From Lineus longissimus (Eukaryota > Nemertea > Pilidiophora > Heteronemertea > Lineidae), in the NCBI RefSeq assembly GCF_910592395.1, contig NC_088324.1, positions 434,001 through 498,000 of the forward strand: a stretch of DNA of 64,000 nucleotides. The letters run 5' to 3'. How positions within the stretch are numbered: position 1 is the first letter of the stretch; each line of letters starts with the position of its first letter. Positions 12,394-23,473 of the stretch are shown one piece after another. A program made the translations under genes and the position numbers. Under the pieces are notes generated by a model. That model saw nothing but the letters and a program-made list of their open reading frames with translations, had not been told where the DNA came from and made no database searches.

Positions 12394-12504
12394 CCTTCTT
12401 GACTTCAGCATACTTCCCGTCATCCTTGCAGTAATACTGCATCCCGGCAAATGTATATGTCACTCCACTAGCTACCTTGGTCTTCATTTGCGTGTCACAT
12501 GTAG
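12394..12504 (-). CDS. Short exon of the VWD-module gene, downstream of the LamG exon
   Basis: A 111-nt exon with acceptor TTCCAG|CT and donor AAGG|GTGAGT. Both borders are phase 1, matching the exon at 14797-15438. It encodes about 36 residues beginning TCDTQMK, with GVTYTFAGMQYYCKDDG near the middle. Two cysteines and an aromatic-rich centre suggest an extracellular segment, but I do not recognise a named domain. It is the last exon I can place in the 5'-to-3' direction; the 3' end of the gene must lie further toward position 1. Confidence 0.6.
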
Positions 12505-12947
12505 CTGGAAGGAGACAGATCGGCAATATACAGGTAACTGCGCAGGCATCCTGAGATATTCCTTTTTTAACTCCTACCTGTACGCAAAATTTAAAATATA
12601 TTAAAAAGTAGGGAGGCGGGGTATATTGAAAATAACTGGTGCCAGGACGCTGCACATTAATGTGTCGTGTACCATACATAACATTAGATAACCTGAGAAA
12701 ACATGTGAATTCGTCAGACCCCTCGTAAAGCTTTAGAGAAGATGACATGAGTTTGTTGAGAATCTGCTGAGCAAGTTTAACCCCTCCCCTTTGACACGGA
12801 AAGGTATATCAATTTCGTTTTCTTTTGCACATACGATCTTCGAAGCTAACAATTACGGCTTTATTTGCATCGACTTATGAACATCTCCAAGGGTTCATTT
12901 CCTAACTCCAAAGTAGTTTACATTTTCGTCATTGACAGATTTTTCCA

Positions 12948-13272
12948 CCAAATGTTTGAAGAGTAAACTGATTTTGGATTATGATTGAATATGCCACATT
13001 GACGTTAATTTAGACCCAGTTTTGAAGGAGTAGGTCAAAGAAACATGTTCACCTACAGCTGTCACTTTTATCAAATTGTGTCAATCAAAGGCTGCTTTCA
13101 TCTCTATGATAAGAGTGTCGATTAATACCAGTTGGTTAGGAACCAATTTGGCCATCAGACGTCTATGTGAATATGACGAATGTGTCCCTGGTACACCAAC
13201 TGACCTTTCGAAATTCAATCCTGAACAAACATCAGTCAAAAGTCAAAAGACCTAAGCTCCTTTAACACAACG
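12948..13272 (+). repeat. Dispersed repeat, copy A (partner at 63599-64000)
   Basis: From AATGTTTGAAGAGTAAACTG to CTCAACGCC-like sequence, it matches the end of the window in the same orientation with scattered substitutions and one insertion in the other copy. Shared landmarks include TTTAGACCCAGTTTTGAAGG and GTGTCCCTGGTACACCAAC. It lies in the intron between the short exon and the LamG exon. No coding sequence recognised. Confidence 0.8.
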
Positions 13273-13424
13273 CCTTTGGGTCTCTTCACATAAAACGTGT
13301 TGAGAAAAACTCTTTTGTGTTTTCAGCACTTCTCAATTTGCCAGATGTTGCTTATTGTGTTGTGTCGCGCGGGATACGCAGTGTCGCAGGGTGGCTCTAG
13401 GCATATTTCAATCAAATTCCTAAA

Positions 13425-13830
13425 GCCCGTAGCACACTAGCCGCCAACTTCGGCGTTCACAGGCGTTTTTTGCCGCAAGAGTCCTGAACGCCTGAAAAAT
13501 CCCTAGTCTGCTACGAACGGCGTCGGCGAACGCCACTTGCCGCCACTTGCCGCAACTAAACGCCAAATATCTAACATTTTTGATTTTTGACGCGTGTCGC
13601 CGCGTTTGAACGCAAGAAGAAGCCAGGTGTGCTACGGATTGCCGCCTGAATTGGCGTCGGCGGCGAGGCTATGGCCAATCAGTATGCGTCTTGATGTCAC
13701 ATGATTTCAAAATGGCAGCCTAAAGTGGCGGAAAAGACGCTACTGGATGCCGATTCTGGGCAGGTGTGCTCCGACCGGGATCCACTGGCCGCCAACTTCG
13801 GCGTCGAGAGGCCTGGGGCCTAACTGATCA
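13425..13830. repeat. G/C-rich dispersed repeat built on GCCGCCAACTTCGGCG
   Basis: The word GGCCGCCAACTTCGGCGT or a close form occurs at both ends (about 13440 and 13788). Between them are many GGCG/CGCC words in both orientations and GTAGCACAC/GTGTGCTACG-type inverted pairs. Its base composition stands out from the A/T-rich intron. It is probably a non-autonomous element. 13831-14796 is A/T-rich intron with no feature I can support. Confidence 0.5.
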
Positions 13831-14796
13831 CTTTAAAACAACAAACCAAATTTATTTTCAAAGACAATTATCAAATCATAATTAATTTTTGTGAGCATAT
13901 CGAAAGACTAGATAGAATTATGTCTCATCAGCACGATTGAGAACAGAAAAAAGCCCTTCTATTGAAGTTATCGTTTTTCTCAAAATGTAAAGTTGTTTTC
14001 ATCTTTAAAAACAATCAGGAAAGATATGAAAGACTAAAGACGAAACGCCTGCATCAGTCCTTCTCTTTACAGAGATGCATACTATTATACCCACATCATG
14101 GAATTACGTAGGCAGAGATATGCCTGCATATATATTTCAAGTATGGCCGTCACAAAATACTCTCTTTTAAAACCTAGCTTCTCGAAAACGTTTCGACTTG
14201 TCCTTTAATTGGCTTTTTAACCTTAGATATCAATTTTCTGAACGCAGATCCTGCTAAACGATCGTGCTGCTCGTGGAATAAGATGCTTGATTTCCTCTTT
14301 ATTGAAATTACGAAAGTGTACCCTTAACTGTAATCTCATGCTTGAATGGCCAACATTTTCTGTTCCAAATTCTATTGAGAGCGGAGACATATACATAATA
14401 TGTTGACAGGTGTGAGGTGCCGAAAGCTACCACAAGGCTAAAACTTTGGTATTGGAGTTTTATTTCACCTATCAGGAATGACAAGGCCTTGCTAGGTTAT
14501 TCTTACCCGAACCGTCAGAACAATAACTTAGTTATTGCTTGGTTAAACGGACATATCGGGCGAAATATGCCTGGTAGATGACGAGACTATGTCTGTGGTT
14601 ACTGGGCATACGCCGCCAGATCAAGAACAAAAACAGTGGACGTATTCACGATGTAATTCGAATACCGACATTCAAGATAAGAATATATAATTCATCACAT
14701 CAGAAGACTGCTGTGAGGGAAAACTCATCGTCAGGTAAACCTTCGTATTCTAATGATTTACCCATGCGGTAGAAAGAGCATCGTGTTTAAACTTAC

Positions 14797-15438
14797 CAGG
14801 TTTGGCTCTACTTATGATCAGCTTCCTAAGTTCCTCGATCTGGGCCTTACCACTGACTGCACATCTCATCAGCGTTGTTCCGGCCAGCTTTCCCGTGAAT
14901 TTGGACCCACCATTTGCCGGTCTGAGTCCAACGTACAAATCACCCAACATGTCTCGGAGTCCTATGGCTCCGACATTCTTGATGACAACATTACCATCGA
15001 CCCACATCACCAAATTGCCAGTTTGTTGACTGTAGCTCATCCCTACGAACGACCATTTCTTAGTTGGTGGAGCAATATGAAATTGCATATGGCTGTGTCC
15101 AGTATGGGCATCCAGGTTGGTGAAAAGCTTGCCTCCATGAATCCACATGTGAGTTCCGTAAGCTCCTCTTCCTTTCCACTCCACGATTGGCCCGTCTCTA
15201 AGCACGTCTTGGTAAAGATAAGTCGCGATTGTGAAATTATCACGCTCAATATCCAGCTTTCCGTCACTGGTTATCTTAACGTAGTTATGCGCGGTGAAAA
15301 CCCATGCGTTGATACCTTCAGGGCCGGTGGTGAGAGTTGTGGCTCCTACGGTAGATAGGGTTAGGCCACCAAGGCCGCTTGGTTTGGACTCGATCCTAGG
15401 TCCGAGAAGAAGCCACGAGCCACAGCTCGACATACCAC
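14797..15438 (-). CDS. Laminin-G/concanavalin-like exon of the VWD-module gene
   Basis: A single 642-nt exon (acceptor TTTCAG|GT, donor CCTG|GTAAGT) with both borders phase 1. It encodes about 213 residues of the laminin-G/pentraxin-like jelly-roll type: NFTIATYLYQD (strand), GRGAYGTHMWIHGG, WSFVGMSYSQQTGNLVMWVDG (the usual 'W…G…y…g…l…yvDG' core) and DLYVGLRPANGGSKFTGKLAG, ending in a helix-like ISRAKPG. Such domains bind glycans or matrix proteins. In transcript order it follows the EGF exon at 17786-17978, whose phase-1 end fits this acceptor. Intron 15439-17214 holds one 53-codon plus-strand frame (15981-16142, lysine/glutamate-rich) that I cannot assign. Confidence 0.8.
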
Positions 15439-16472
15439 CTGAAACAGAAATCGAACACTTAATCGACAAACACTAAGGCACTAAGGGTGTTTTACAAAAG
15501 TAGTCATTGTTTTACGAAGGTAGTCATCACCAAAATTTGGAGAACACCAAGCTTTTAGATGCAAATTTTGAAGACATGTTACACATTTGAAACAAATAAT
15601 GAATAGGAACATAAAGTATACATCTTTAACATCAAATCTAGTTTTATGAGAGAGCTGGCCATGGAAAAGGGTCTTCGTAAGATTCTCATAGTCTGGCACA
15701 AGAAAACGCTGCATGAGCATCTAATACACCTGCATATACAACTCATTGTGAAAGCCAAACTGTAAACAATCAACATCGGATCGAGTCACAACAAATTACC
15801 AACTCTTGCAGAAATCCATTGATGGTAAAGTTGTTGATCCCGAGGAGCCGATCTCCCAAGTCAACCAGCCACACGGCACCGCATAGCAAACAGTCCTTAC
15901 GGTTGATTCCAACAATACCCAATCACCCGACCAGGTTGAACTGAAGGTAGCCATGCTTTTCAAAGCCGTTCAGGATCAAAATGGATTTAAAACAAGTCAA
16001 CGATCGTGACCAAGGAGCATGCAAATCAGAGCGGATCTCAAACGCTGACTTGAGGAAACTCCAAGAATTCATAGAGGGGAAGTGTAGAAAGCTCCGATCA
16101 GAGATCAGCGCTTCGAAAGCCGAAATTCGAGGGCTAGACTAGAGCAAACATTAGAACAGGTTCATCGGGTCTCATCACAGGCGCTTTAACAGTGCAATGG
16201 TATGATAGTCTCCCTCGTGAGTTCAAGGAAGTAAAATAAGGATTTGAGCGCATCAAAGATGTGAGAGATTCATGTGCGTCAAAGTTACGAAATGATCTTA
16301 AATCAATCTGCCTATGTTCATGCGTTCCCGCACAAATTGACGTCACTTGGGTTGGGTCGGCGCTTCAAATAAGAATACGCCTTTTGCCACACCCGGAACT
16401 GCATGTTTGTTGAGTGTCGATTTCTGCCGTCTTATCGTCATCGTCCTTATTTTGTCGTACAAATGCTGAATC

Positions 16473-16498
16473 ATGGATCGGAAGAGCATAAAGTATCG
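16473..16498 (+). other. Possible minimal first coding exon on the plus strand
   Basis: TCATGGATCGGAAGAGC gives a start codon in good context and reaches a strong donor (TCG|GTGAGT) after 26 nt. If real it would start a plus-strand gene opposing the VWD gene, but no second exon was found, so chance is likely. Confidence 0.15.
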
Positions 16499-17785
16499 GT
16501 GAGTTATTAGGGTTGGCACAGACTCACCCCAGTGCCGAAATTAAAAAAACTTCAGAATTGATCGATTGCCGCCATCTTGGATCTCGGCATCCTTAGATTC
16601 AGGGTTTTGATAATCCTAAGTCATCCGCCGCATCGCCAGTTCGGACTGTAAATCATATTCAGGCCGAATTATTGCCACTTTCTCTCATAAAACGTTTTCT
16701 TTTATTAATAACTAAGAAAATATGATCTTTATAAATAAAATCTGACACTTACTGGTGGGTTTTAAGATGATTGTATGGAGAACTATAAACGCAGCGTAGT
16801 GCAGCAATCATTTTCGCGGGCTTAGTGGTGATGCGTGTTAATTCAGAAAGATTCTTTCCTTTTCTATACACGCGGTACTGCTTTTCAAGATGGTGGCAAG
16901 TTACCAGTTCTAGAGGCGTTGTAAGGAACGAAATCAGCGCCTCTCGTGTCAAGATTTGTGTTTGCAATGATCCAGTGCATTGTACGGTGGTCCATATAGG
17001 ACATGCGTTTATTTTCATTATACATGTACATGTATTTGAAAAAAGTTCTTAATACAACGCTATATTTTCTTTTGAATTATATTTTTCTCTCCTCATTAAC
17101 AACCGCCGTCGGAAATACTTGTCACTGCGGTGGAAAATATTTTTCACCGCTGTGTATGTAAGCGACTTATGTGAGGGGCCAAATTTTTCCTTTGATCCGA
17201 ATGACCCTTGAAGCTGGTAAACTTAAGTGCCCCTTTCGGTCGTGTGGATGGAGATGCGTTTACAATATCGTTTATGAAGGAAAATGATAACCAGTTTACG
17301 AAGACACGCAAAGAGATGTCAAATTTGGCAAAAATATTGGCCTCTGTACGGATGAACCAAAGGACGTTCTGATGCTTTTATATATAACTACAGCATATAT
17401 AGCATGACGCATTTCGTGGAAACAGAGTTTTGTAAAGAAAACTGATAGTATCATTTGGTTGGCATGTATAGGGGCAAGGAAAACATATTAAAAACTTTAA
17501 ATAGGCTAAACAAGTATAAATTGGCTAAAATAGTCTCTTTTGACATGAAAAGAGCGAATGGCACTTTCTACATGCGACATAATAAACACGCAAAGAAGCA
17601 TGTTGTAGTACAATGACTGAATACAACTTCATAGTAGGGAGTAGGTCTTCTGTGTACATCTCACGAAACGGGACGACCTTCGTGGCGTCTGCTGGCGAGT
17701 TTATACTAGTCACGAGGGGATAAATCAAGCTCGTTTCAACAGGTGAGGTGTCATTTATAACGGCACCCATACTTGCTGCACTTAC

Positions 17786-20700
17786 GTTTCGTGCATTTGA
17801 ATCCATCTCCTTGGTATCCTTTCTTGCAGCCACAGGTATATACCCCTTTGTCTCCAGGTCTGCATTCAGCATCCTTGCCACAAGGTTTAAGCTCACTGGA
17901 CCCTAGCTTGGCGACTAATCCTACTTTGATACACTTGTAAAGTGTCGTGCAGTCGGAGCTTATGCGCTCATCACCAATCTGATAGGTAAAAAGAATTGTT
18001 GACACTATCAGCAGATGAAGTACAATAAAAAGCCCCACTACATGCTCTGGTCTCTTCAATCCTGGTGAGATTACGTCATACCGGAAAAGAGAAGAAGCAA
18101 AGACCGTATAGTTTTTTCCTCATAAGAGTAGCAATATAAGCAGAACTACTTATGAAATGGTTGATGAAGGTAACATTGTCTTAGTCGGCGAGGGGGCGAT
18201 TTCTTCGTTTATGCAGTTAAGGGTGAAGAGTTAGACACGATCTGACTCAGTAAGGTTCTACTCATTACCCACCGTGTAATAGTTTTTGTCTGCATCCCAA
18301 CAGCCACATGACTGCTCGGGGACACACGAATCACCATCTCGGATGAAGCCTTTATTACACTTGCAGCCTTCCATCAACTCATCCTCACAGAAGATTGGTT
18401 CGGGCTTGATACACGTCGGTTGGCATGGACGCATCTTGGACTCATATACGCTGTTAGCAGGGCACTTCATTGCTGGAAAATGACATTGATATTAATCGTA
18501 TATTAACAGTAAAAAGAGAACAAGGTAGAGACCATTCGATAATAAAGTGAAAACTGTGATGATGGTTTTAACGTCTACATGCTTGTTTTAAGGATGTCAG
18601 GAAAGGTCTCATCATTTACAATGCGCTCACATCAGAGCCACTGCCCCAACACCAGAATCACACAACACGAGTCAATGGATGCAGGCGCTGACCAAACACA
18701 AGATCCCCAAGAGCCAATTTACTCGGGTTGAAACCAGACGCTCTTGGCATTTACCAGATCCTAGAGCCAATGGACCCACTCCAGATGCACTGGAACAACG
18801 CCAGCACCACTTGCTCCACACCGAAGCCAAATGGTTCTTGATTTTCGAACTTCTGTGACCAGTTGCCTTAGGCATAGCGTGACCTCAGGAATATTCCCCA
18901 ATCAAATTGAGGGTTACAAGGCTAGAACTTCATTGGTTCCATTTTGATATTCGACAAGCAATCGGAAGGCCATTATTGTAGATTTGCAGCCAAAGCATCT
19001 TTTTGAAAAGCAAAATGAGTCAAACTTACGACAGAATGTGGTTGTTCTCCAAACCTTCGAAGGTTGGTAACCATTCAGCTGACATTCGCTGGCGAATTCT
19101 CCCACATCAGCGCATATCACTTCTTTAATGGACTCGGGTTTGTCCACAAAAGCGCAAGCATCTATCTGGCAAGCAGCATAGGCTGACTTCCAATCTACCT
19201 TTCCGCTCTTGATGCACTCTGCGAATGGTCCAGTGGTTGACTTGATGTAACCGCAGTACGTGTCTGATGCAATGAGGGCATTGTTCTTATCCGAACATTT
19301 GATGACTGGATCCTCGCTCTTCTTACAGCTAAAGTATCAACACTATTAAATTCGACTTCTATTTGGAATGAATACAAAAATCTGCTGTATGGTAATACTT
19401 CCAAAGTCATCCTACCTCTCTGGACGAACTATTCGAAAGGATATCACGAATAAGCTGTCGCCCACCTGTCTTATTTGAATGTGACGGTACTCGTGACCGC
19501 AAGTAAAGGCTGTCTGTTCGTATTCAACAAAGGGCGAATACTATTCTAAACCTTTCGATGTATTTCTGACATCGGTTGAATATTGCAGGATCCGGATTCA
19601 GATAAGACATAGTGTGGTTTGTTATATATGTTATCAAGTATATATAAAGACCTACTTGATGTTATCAAGCATAGAACTTATTATTTTCAAGGTATACAAC
19701 CGATTTCTTTTGTTTTATTTGACCATATTTCAAACGGCTTGTTTGAAACATACACTTACTTAACTAATGGCACATCCGAGTCATCGGGAACCTGATAATT
19801 ATTGAAGCTAGTCAAGGCATCTGCCATTCCATCGCAGTCACCACACATTCCAGTAAGCTTTCCAGCACCTCCATACTGCCAGTGGCCAAGAGATGTCACA
19901 ATACCTCCATATTGACCACCGAATGACAAAGCGAAGGAACAGGTTGGCACTGATATCTTAAAGTCGTTGGCTCCAGATTTTGTGGCACTGAGAGTATGTC
20001 CGCCTTTGAGTTTGAGGTTAAAGGGCATTCTTTGTGTGAGGCCACTGACCTGCAGAACAAAGTTGTGGTGACTTGTTAGAGAGTGATGCAATGTCCCATA
20101 TAACTGGCTAACATAAATTGTCAGATTAGTCGATGGTTGTATCGCAACTTCTGTTTGTTGAAAAATGGCTTATTATAAACCGCGAGATGAGAAATCGCGA
20201 AATCGCGAGATAAGTAATCATCATTTTCTACTTCCCTCGATCACGACAATCACCATTTCTAACGCTGCTGTCCACTTCTCAATTCGATGAGAGTGCGGCC
20301 GAATACAATACAAAGGCTACATGCACCTGCATGTTCATCTTGACCACAAGGGTTTTTGCAACTTATCAAGATATGCTGTGAGTATAATACCGCGAGGTTC
20401 AGTATGCAGTATGTGTCAAGATTATTTTCCCGTTAGGCCTGGCGGCACAAGTCACCATACACATGATTGACCGATAACACAGGGCATGTACCTGGTGAAC
20501 GTCTGGTCATCGCTAAAAATAGCACGGGATAGTCTGACCATCGAAAGTAGGCTATAAGTTAGGTTAAATTCCACACATCGCAGAGCGGAGTCTGTTTCAA
20601 TGGGCAAATCAAAACAAGGATAACTCCAGACTACAGCCTCGGTCTCATAAATGTTCGCCTTTTCAGGTTCCATATTTGCAATACATCCTCTGGCGCATGT

Positions 20701-22930
20701 TACTCTCACAGAGGTTGGCATTTAGCGATTTCGCATTCCGCATCTCGCGGTTAATAATAAGTCGGTAAAAATACCATTACACTTCAGAATATTGATTGAA
20801 CATTGCTTGCATTTTGATTTCGCCTATCACATGCAAGTAACGCGAAAAAACCCCAATGAGAAACAAGTGAGATGTAAACGCTCTTGGATCCAAACATCTT
20901 ATTAGAGTGTGCAGATCGAGATTCTGTCTTGATGAAAGAACAAAGAACCACCACAACAATATGACAGTTCTAGCAATTTATCAAACAGCTCAAATTCATC
21001 AAAAAAGGGTGGAGCATATACTACTATATGAGAACGTACCCTAGTCCATCCATCCTTGTGAAGTCTGACAACGAAACCTCCCATCTTCAGGTCCATCATC
21101 CTACCGAAAGACACAATTGTGTTGCCTCGATATTCGTTCTTCACCTCAATGGAGAAGGAACACGCGACGTCAGAGTTGGTCGTCTTGGAGAAGACATATT
21201 TGCAGACACCCATGAAGTCGATCATTCTGGTAAAATCGTCGTAACGATGGTAATGGGGATCTCCCCAAGCCTTGCAGGTGCAGATTTCTAGTGGATAAAA
21301 CAGACGGAGAGCTACACTTAGTATACATCAAACATCAATAATCTACATGCATCAATTTGTGCTGAGGAGACACTCAACTTCGCTACATAGTTTGGAATCA
21401 AATGAGTCTAAACACGCCTGATATACAATTTGACTTACCGTTATGATGCACCGATAATTGAATACATGTCGTTTGGATGAACAACTTTCAAGAGCAACAC
21501 TTTGAGAACCAAGATAAAGTTTTAATGCGTTGTATCATCTACAGAGGCATTTTTATCACTAATCAATTAGTTCGTTATTGGTTATTCAAACTCAATTCCA
21601 AAGACGGACTTACTTTCTGTACAACTCTTCAATCTGAGATCCCATGATTTCGGTGGAGTACAACCTGAAGTGAAGGAAAACAAGAAAATGTGTATTTAGC
21701 CTCGAGGTTAAGAACGAACACCTCTTGATGAGTGATCGAAATTAGAATGTCATGTAACATCTCCAAGCAAAGCTGAATGTAGATAGACAGTAGTGACTAC
21801 GTGGCTTCGGTAATGTTAACAACTGCTTGCCTTGAACCAGACTTTTCCCTTCAGTGTTTTGTCTATTCTATCATCGTCTCTGAACAGCGTACAGGCTACA
21901 CTACAACTGACAAAGTATTTAATGTATCAACAAATCATTTGATGTACGAGCACTTTTTCAGATTGAACATCTTGGAATCCATAATTTGAAATTGAAGGAT
22001 TCGGAATTAAGGCTTCGGTGAATTATATCTTTTTACATTGAATATCCTCCAATATAATGAACTATACTTACGAGCAACACAGTCTCCTTTCTTCAACATG
22101 TCAGAAGGTTTACACCCTGAAGGTAAAATTTGAACGGAATAACTTTTATACTCTGGCTTTTCCAAATATATCTCCAAAAGGATATATGAACTTCATTAAT
22201 ATAATTATCAGGTCGGAGTATACATTCTAACATTAAAACCTAACCATCATCACATTCACAATCACGAAAATCTTAATGACTGCCACCAACGGTCCTTGGA
22301 TGTCGAGGCCAAGGACCACGGCACTAGTATCTCCCAGGCTTCATCATCAGTAATCGTAATCGTGCGTTTGTTATTATACAGTTATTGAGATAAGACATAC
22401 ATACTGTCTACACATCGTTTGGTCGGGATGTTCCATAACTGAGACTCGATGCACCCTAGAGAAAAAGGTAAAGCATTAAACGACAATTAATGGTTACGAA
22501 ACTTCATTCAGCTTAGAATGTATTCAATTTAGAATCCACCCAGTGATTGTGTATTAATGTACAAACTCATGGCTTAAGGAATTCACACCGCACTTGCGCG
22601 TCACTCTATCATGAATGAGATCGCGATGGTTAAGTAGCTTTGGCAAAGCCTTTGGTGAGGTCGCATCCAAAAAGCGAGTGCAGATAATGAAAACGAGTTG
22701 CAACGCATTTAACATACAACACTGTTTTACCACAGTCGAGCTGCCTCAAGAGGATAAACTACAGAAAGACAGATATATTTAAAAGGATAAGTGCTATGTT
22801 GTAGGCTAATCCTGTGATGTCTCATACTAACTCGGTGTGCAGATTTTCTTGGTGTTATCCCAGATCTCCTCTGGAGCGCAGCGGTTGACACATTTATCCC
22901 CCGTCCATCTCTTTGCAACATTTGTGCATT
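17786..22930 (-). CDS. VWD gene module 1 (last in transcript): Cys-pair repeats, VWD, C8, TIL, EGF
   Basis: Nine exons in transcript order: 22832-22930, 22405-22455, 22072-22116, 21614-21664 (cysteine-pair mini-exons), 21040-21287 and 19760-20049 (VWD), 19030-19328 (C8), 18273-18472 (TIL), 17786-17978 (EGF-like). Every border has GT-AG and phases agree throughout. VWD starts CKAWGDPHY (the family's GDPHY motif) and carries a GMCGDCDG near its end, like the family's CGLCG. C8 has the expected spaced cysteines (CQIDACAF, ICADVGEFASECQ). TIL starts CPANSVYESK and ends CGCWDADKNYY. The EGF domain has CGKDAECRPG and CGCKKGYQGDGFKC. The likely role is an extracellular, disulfide-rich, mucin/zonadhesin-like or matrix protein. 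Confidence 0.85.
20169..20761. mobile_element. MITE-like element in VWD intron, module 1
   Basis: About 593 bp between CTTATTATAAACCGCGAGAT and the inverse word ending TTAATAATAAG, with GAAATCGCGAAAT-type subterminal repeats. The same element occupies the same intron in all four modules, so it inserted before the array amplified. The 89-95-codon open frame inside it is conserved only because the module copies are recent. Confidence 0.7.
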
Positions 22931-23473
22931 CTTGAAGAAAAATGAAGTTAATTACTGGCAGTGAAAACCTCTTCCTCTCCCTAGTTAATGTTTAATCTTT
23001 CAACAGAAAAACACTTGAAACTTATAAACTCTAGTGCACCCTTTCGGTCGTGTGGATGGAGATCCGTTTGCAATATCGTTTATGAAGGAAAATGATAACC
23101 GGTTAAGAAGACACGCAAAGGGATGGCAAATTTGGCAAAAATATTGGCCTTTGTAGGGATGAACCAAAGGACGTTCCGATGCTTGTATAGATAACTGCAG
23201 CATATGAAAGATGCTAAGGTACGCACTTCGTGGAAACAGAGTTTTGTAAAGAAAACTAATGGTATCATTTGGATGGGATGTATAGGGGCCAGGAAAACAT
23301 ATTACAGATACTCTAAACATGTTGACATAACCATGGAAAGCACCTGACTGATGGTCCCAGACGACCTTCGTGGCGTCTGCTGGCGAGTTTATACTAGTCA
23401 CGAGGTGATATATCAAGCTCGTTTCCACAGGTGAGGTGTCATTTATAACGGCACCCATACTTGCTGCACTTAC

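Noticed and set aside
14753-15358. 201-codon plus-strand frame
   Set aside because: It is antisense to the LamG exon, whose frame shows clear domain features and splice sites.
18672-18875. 67-codon minus-strand frame in the C8-TIL intron, repeated in modules 1 and 4
   Set aside because: No splice sites or domain signature. The intron is identical between modules by recent duplication, so an open frame carries no evidence of coding.
20452-20721. Conserved 89-95-codon frame in the VWD intron, present in all modules, as an exon
   Set aside because: It lies inside the MITE, lacks splice signals, and the two VWD exons join directly in phase and in domain order without it.
21028-21291. Plus-strand 87-codon frames repeated in each module (also 26717, 55509, 61030)
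   Set aside because: They are antisense shadows of the first VWD exon.
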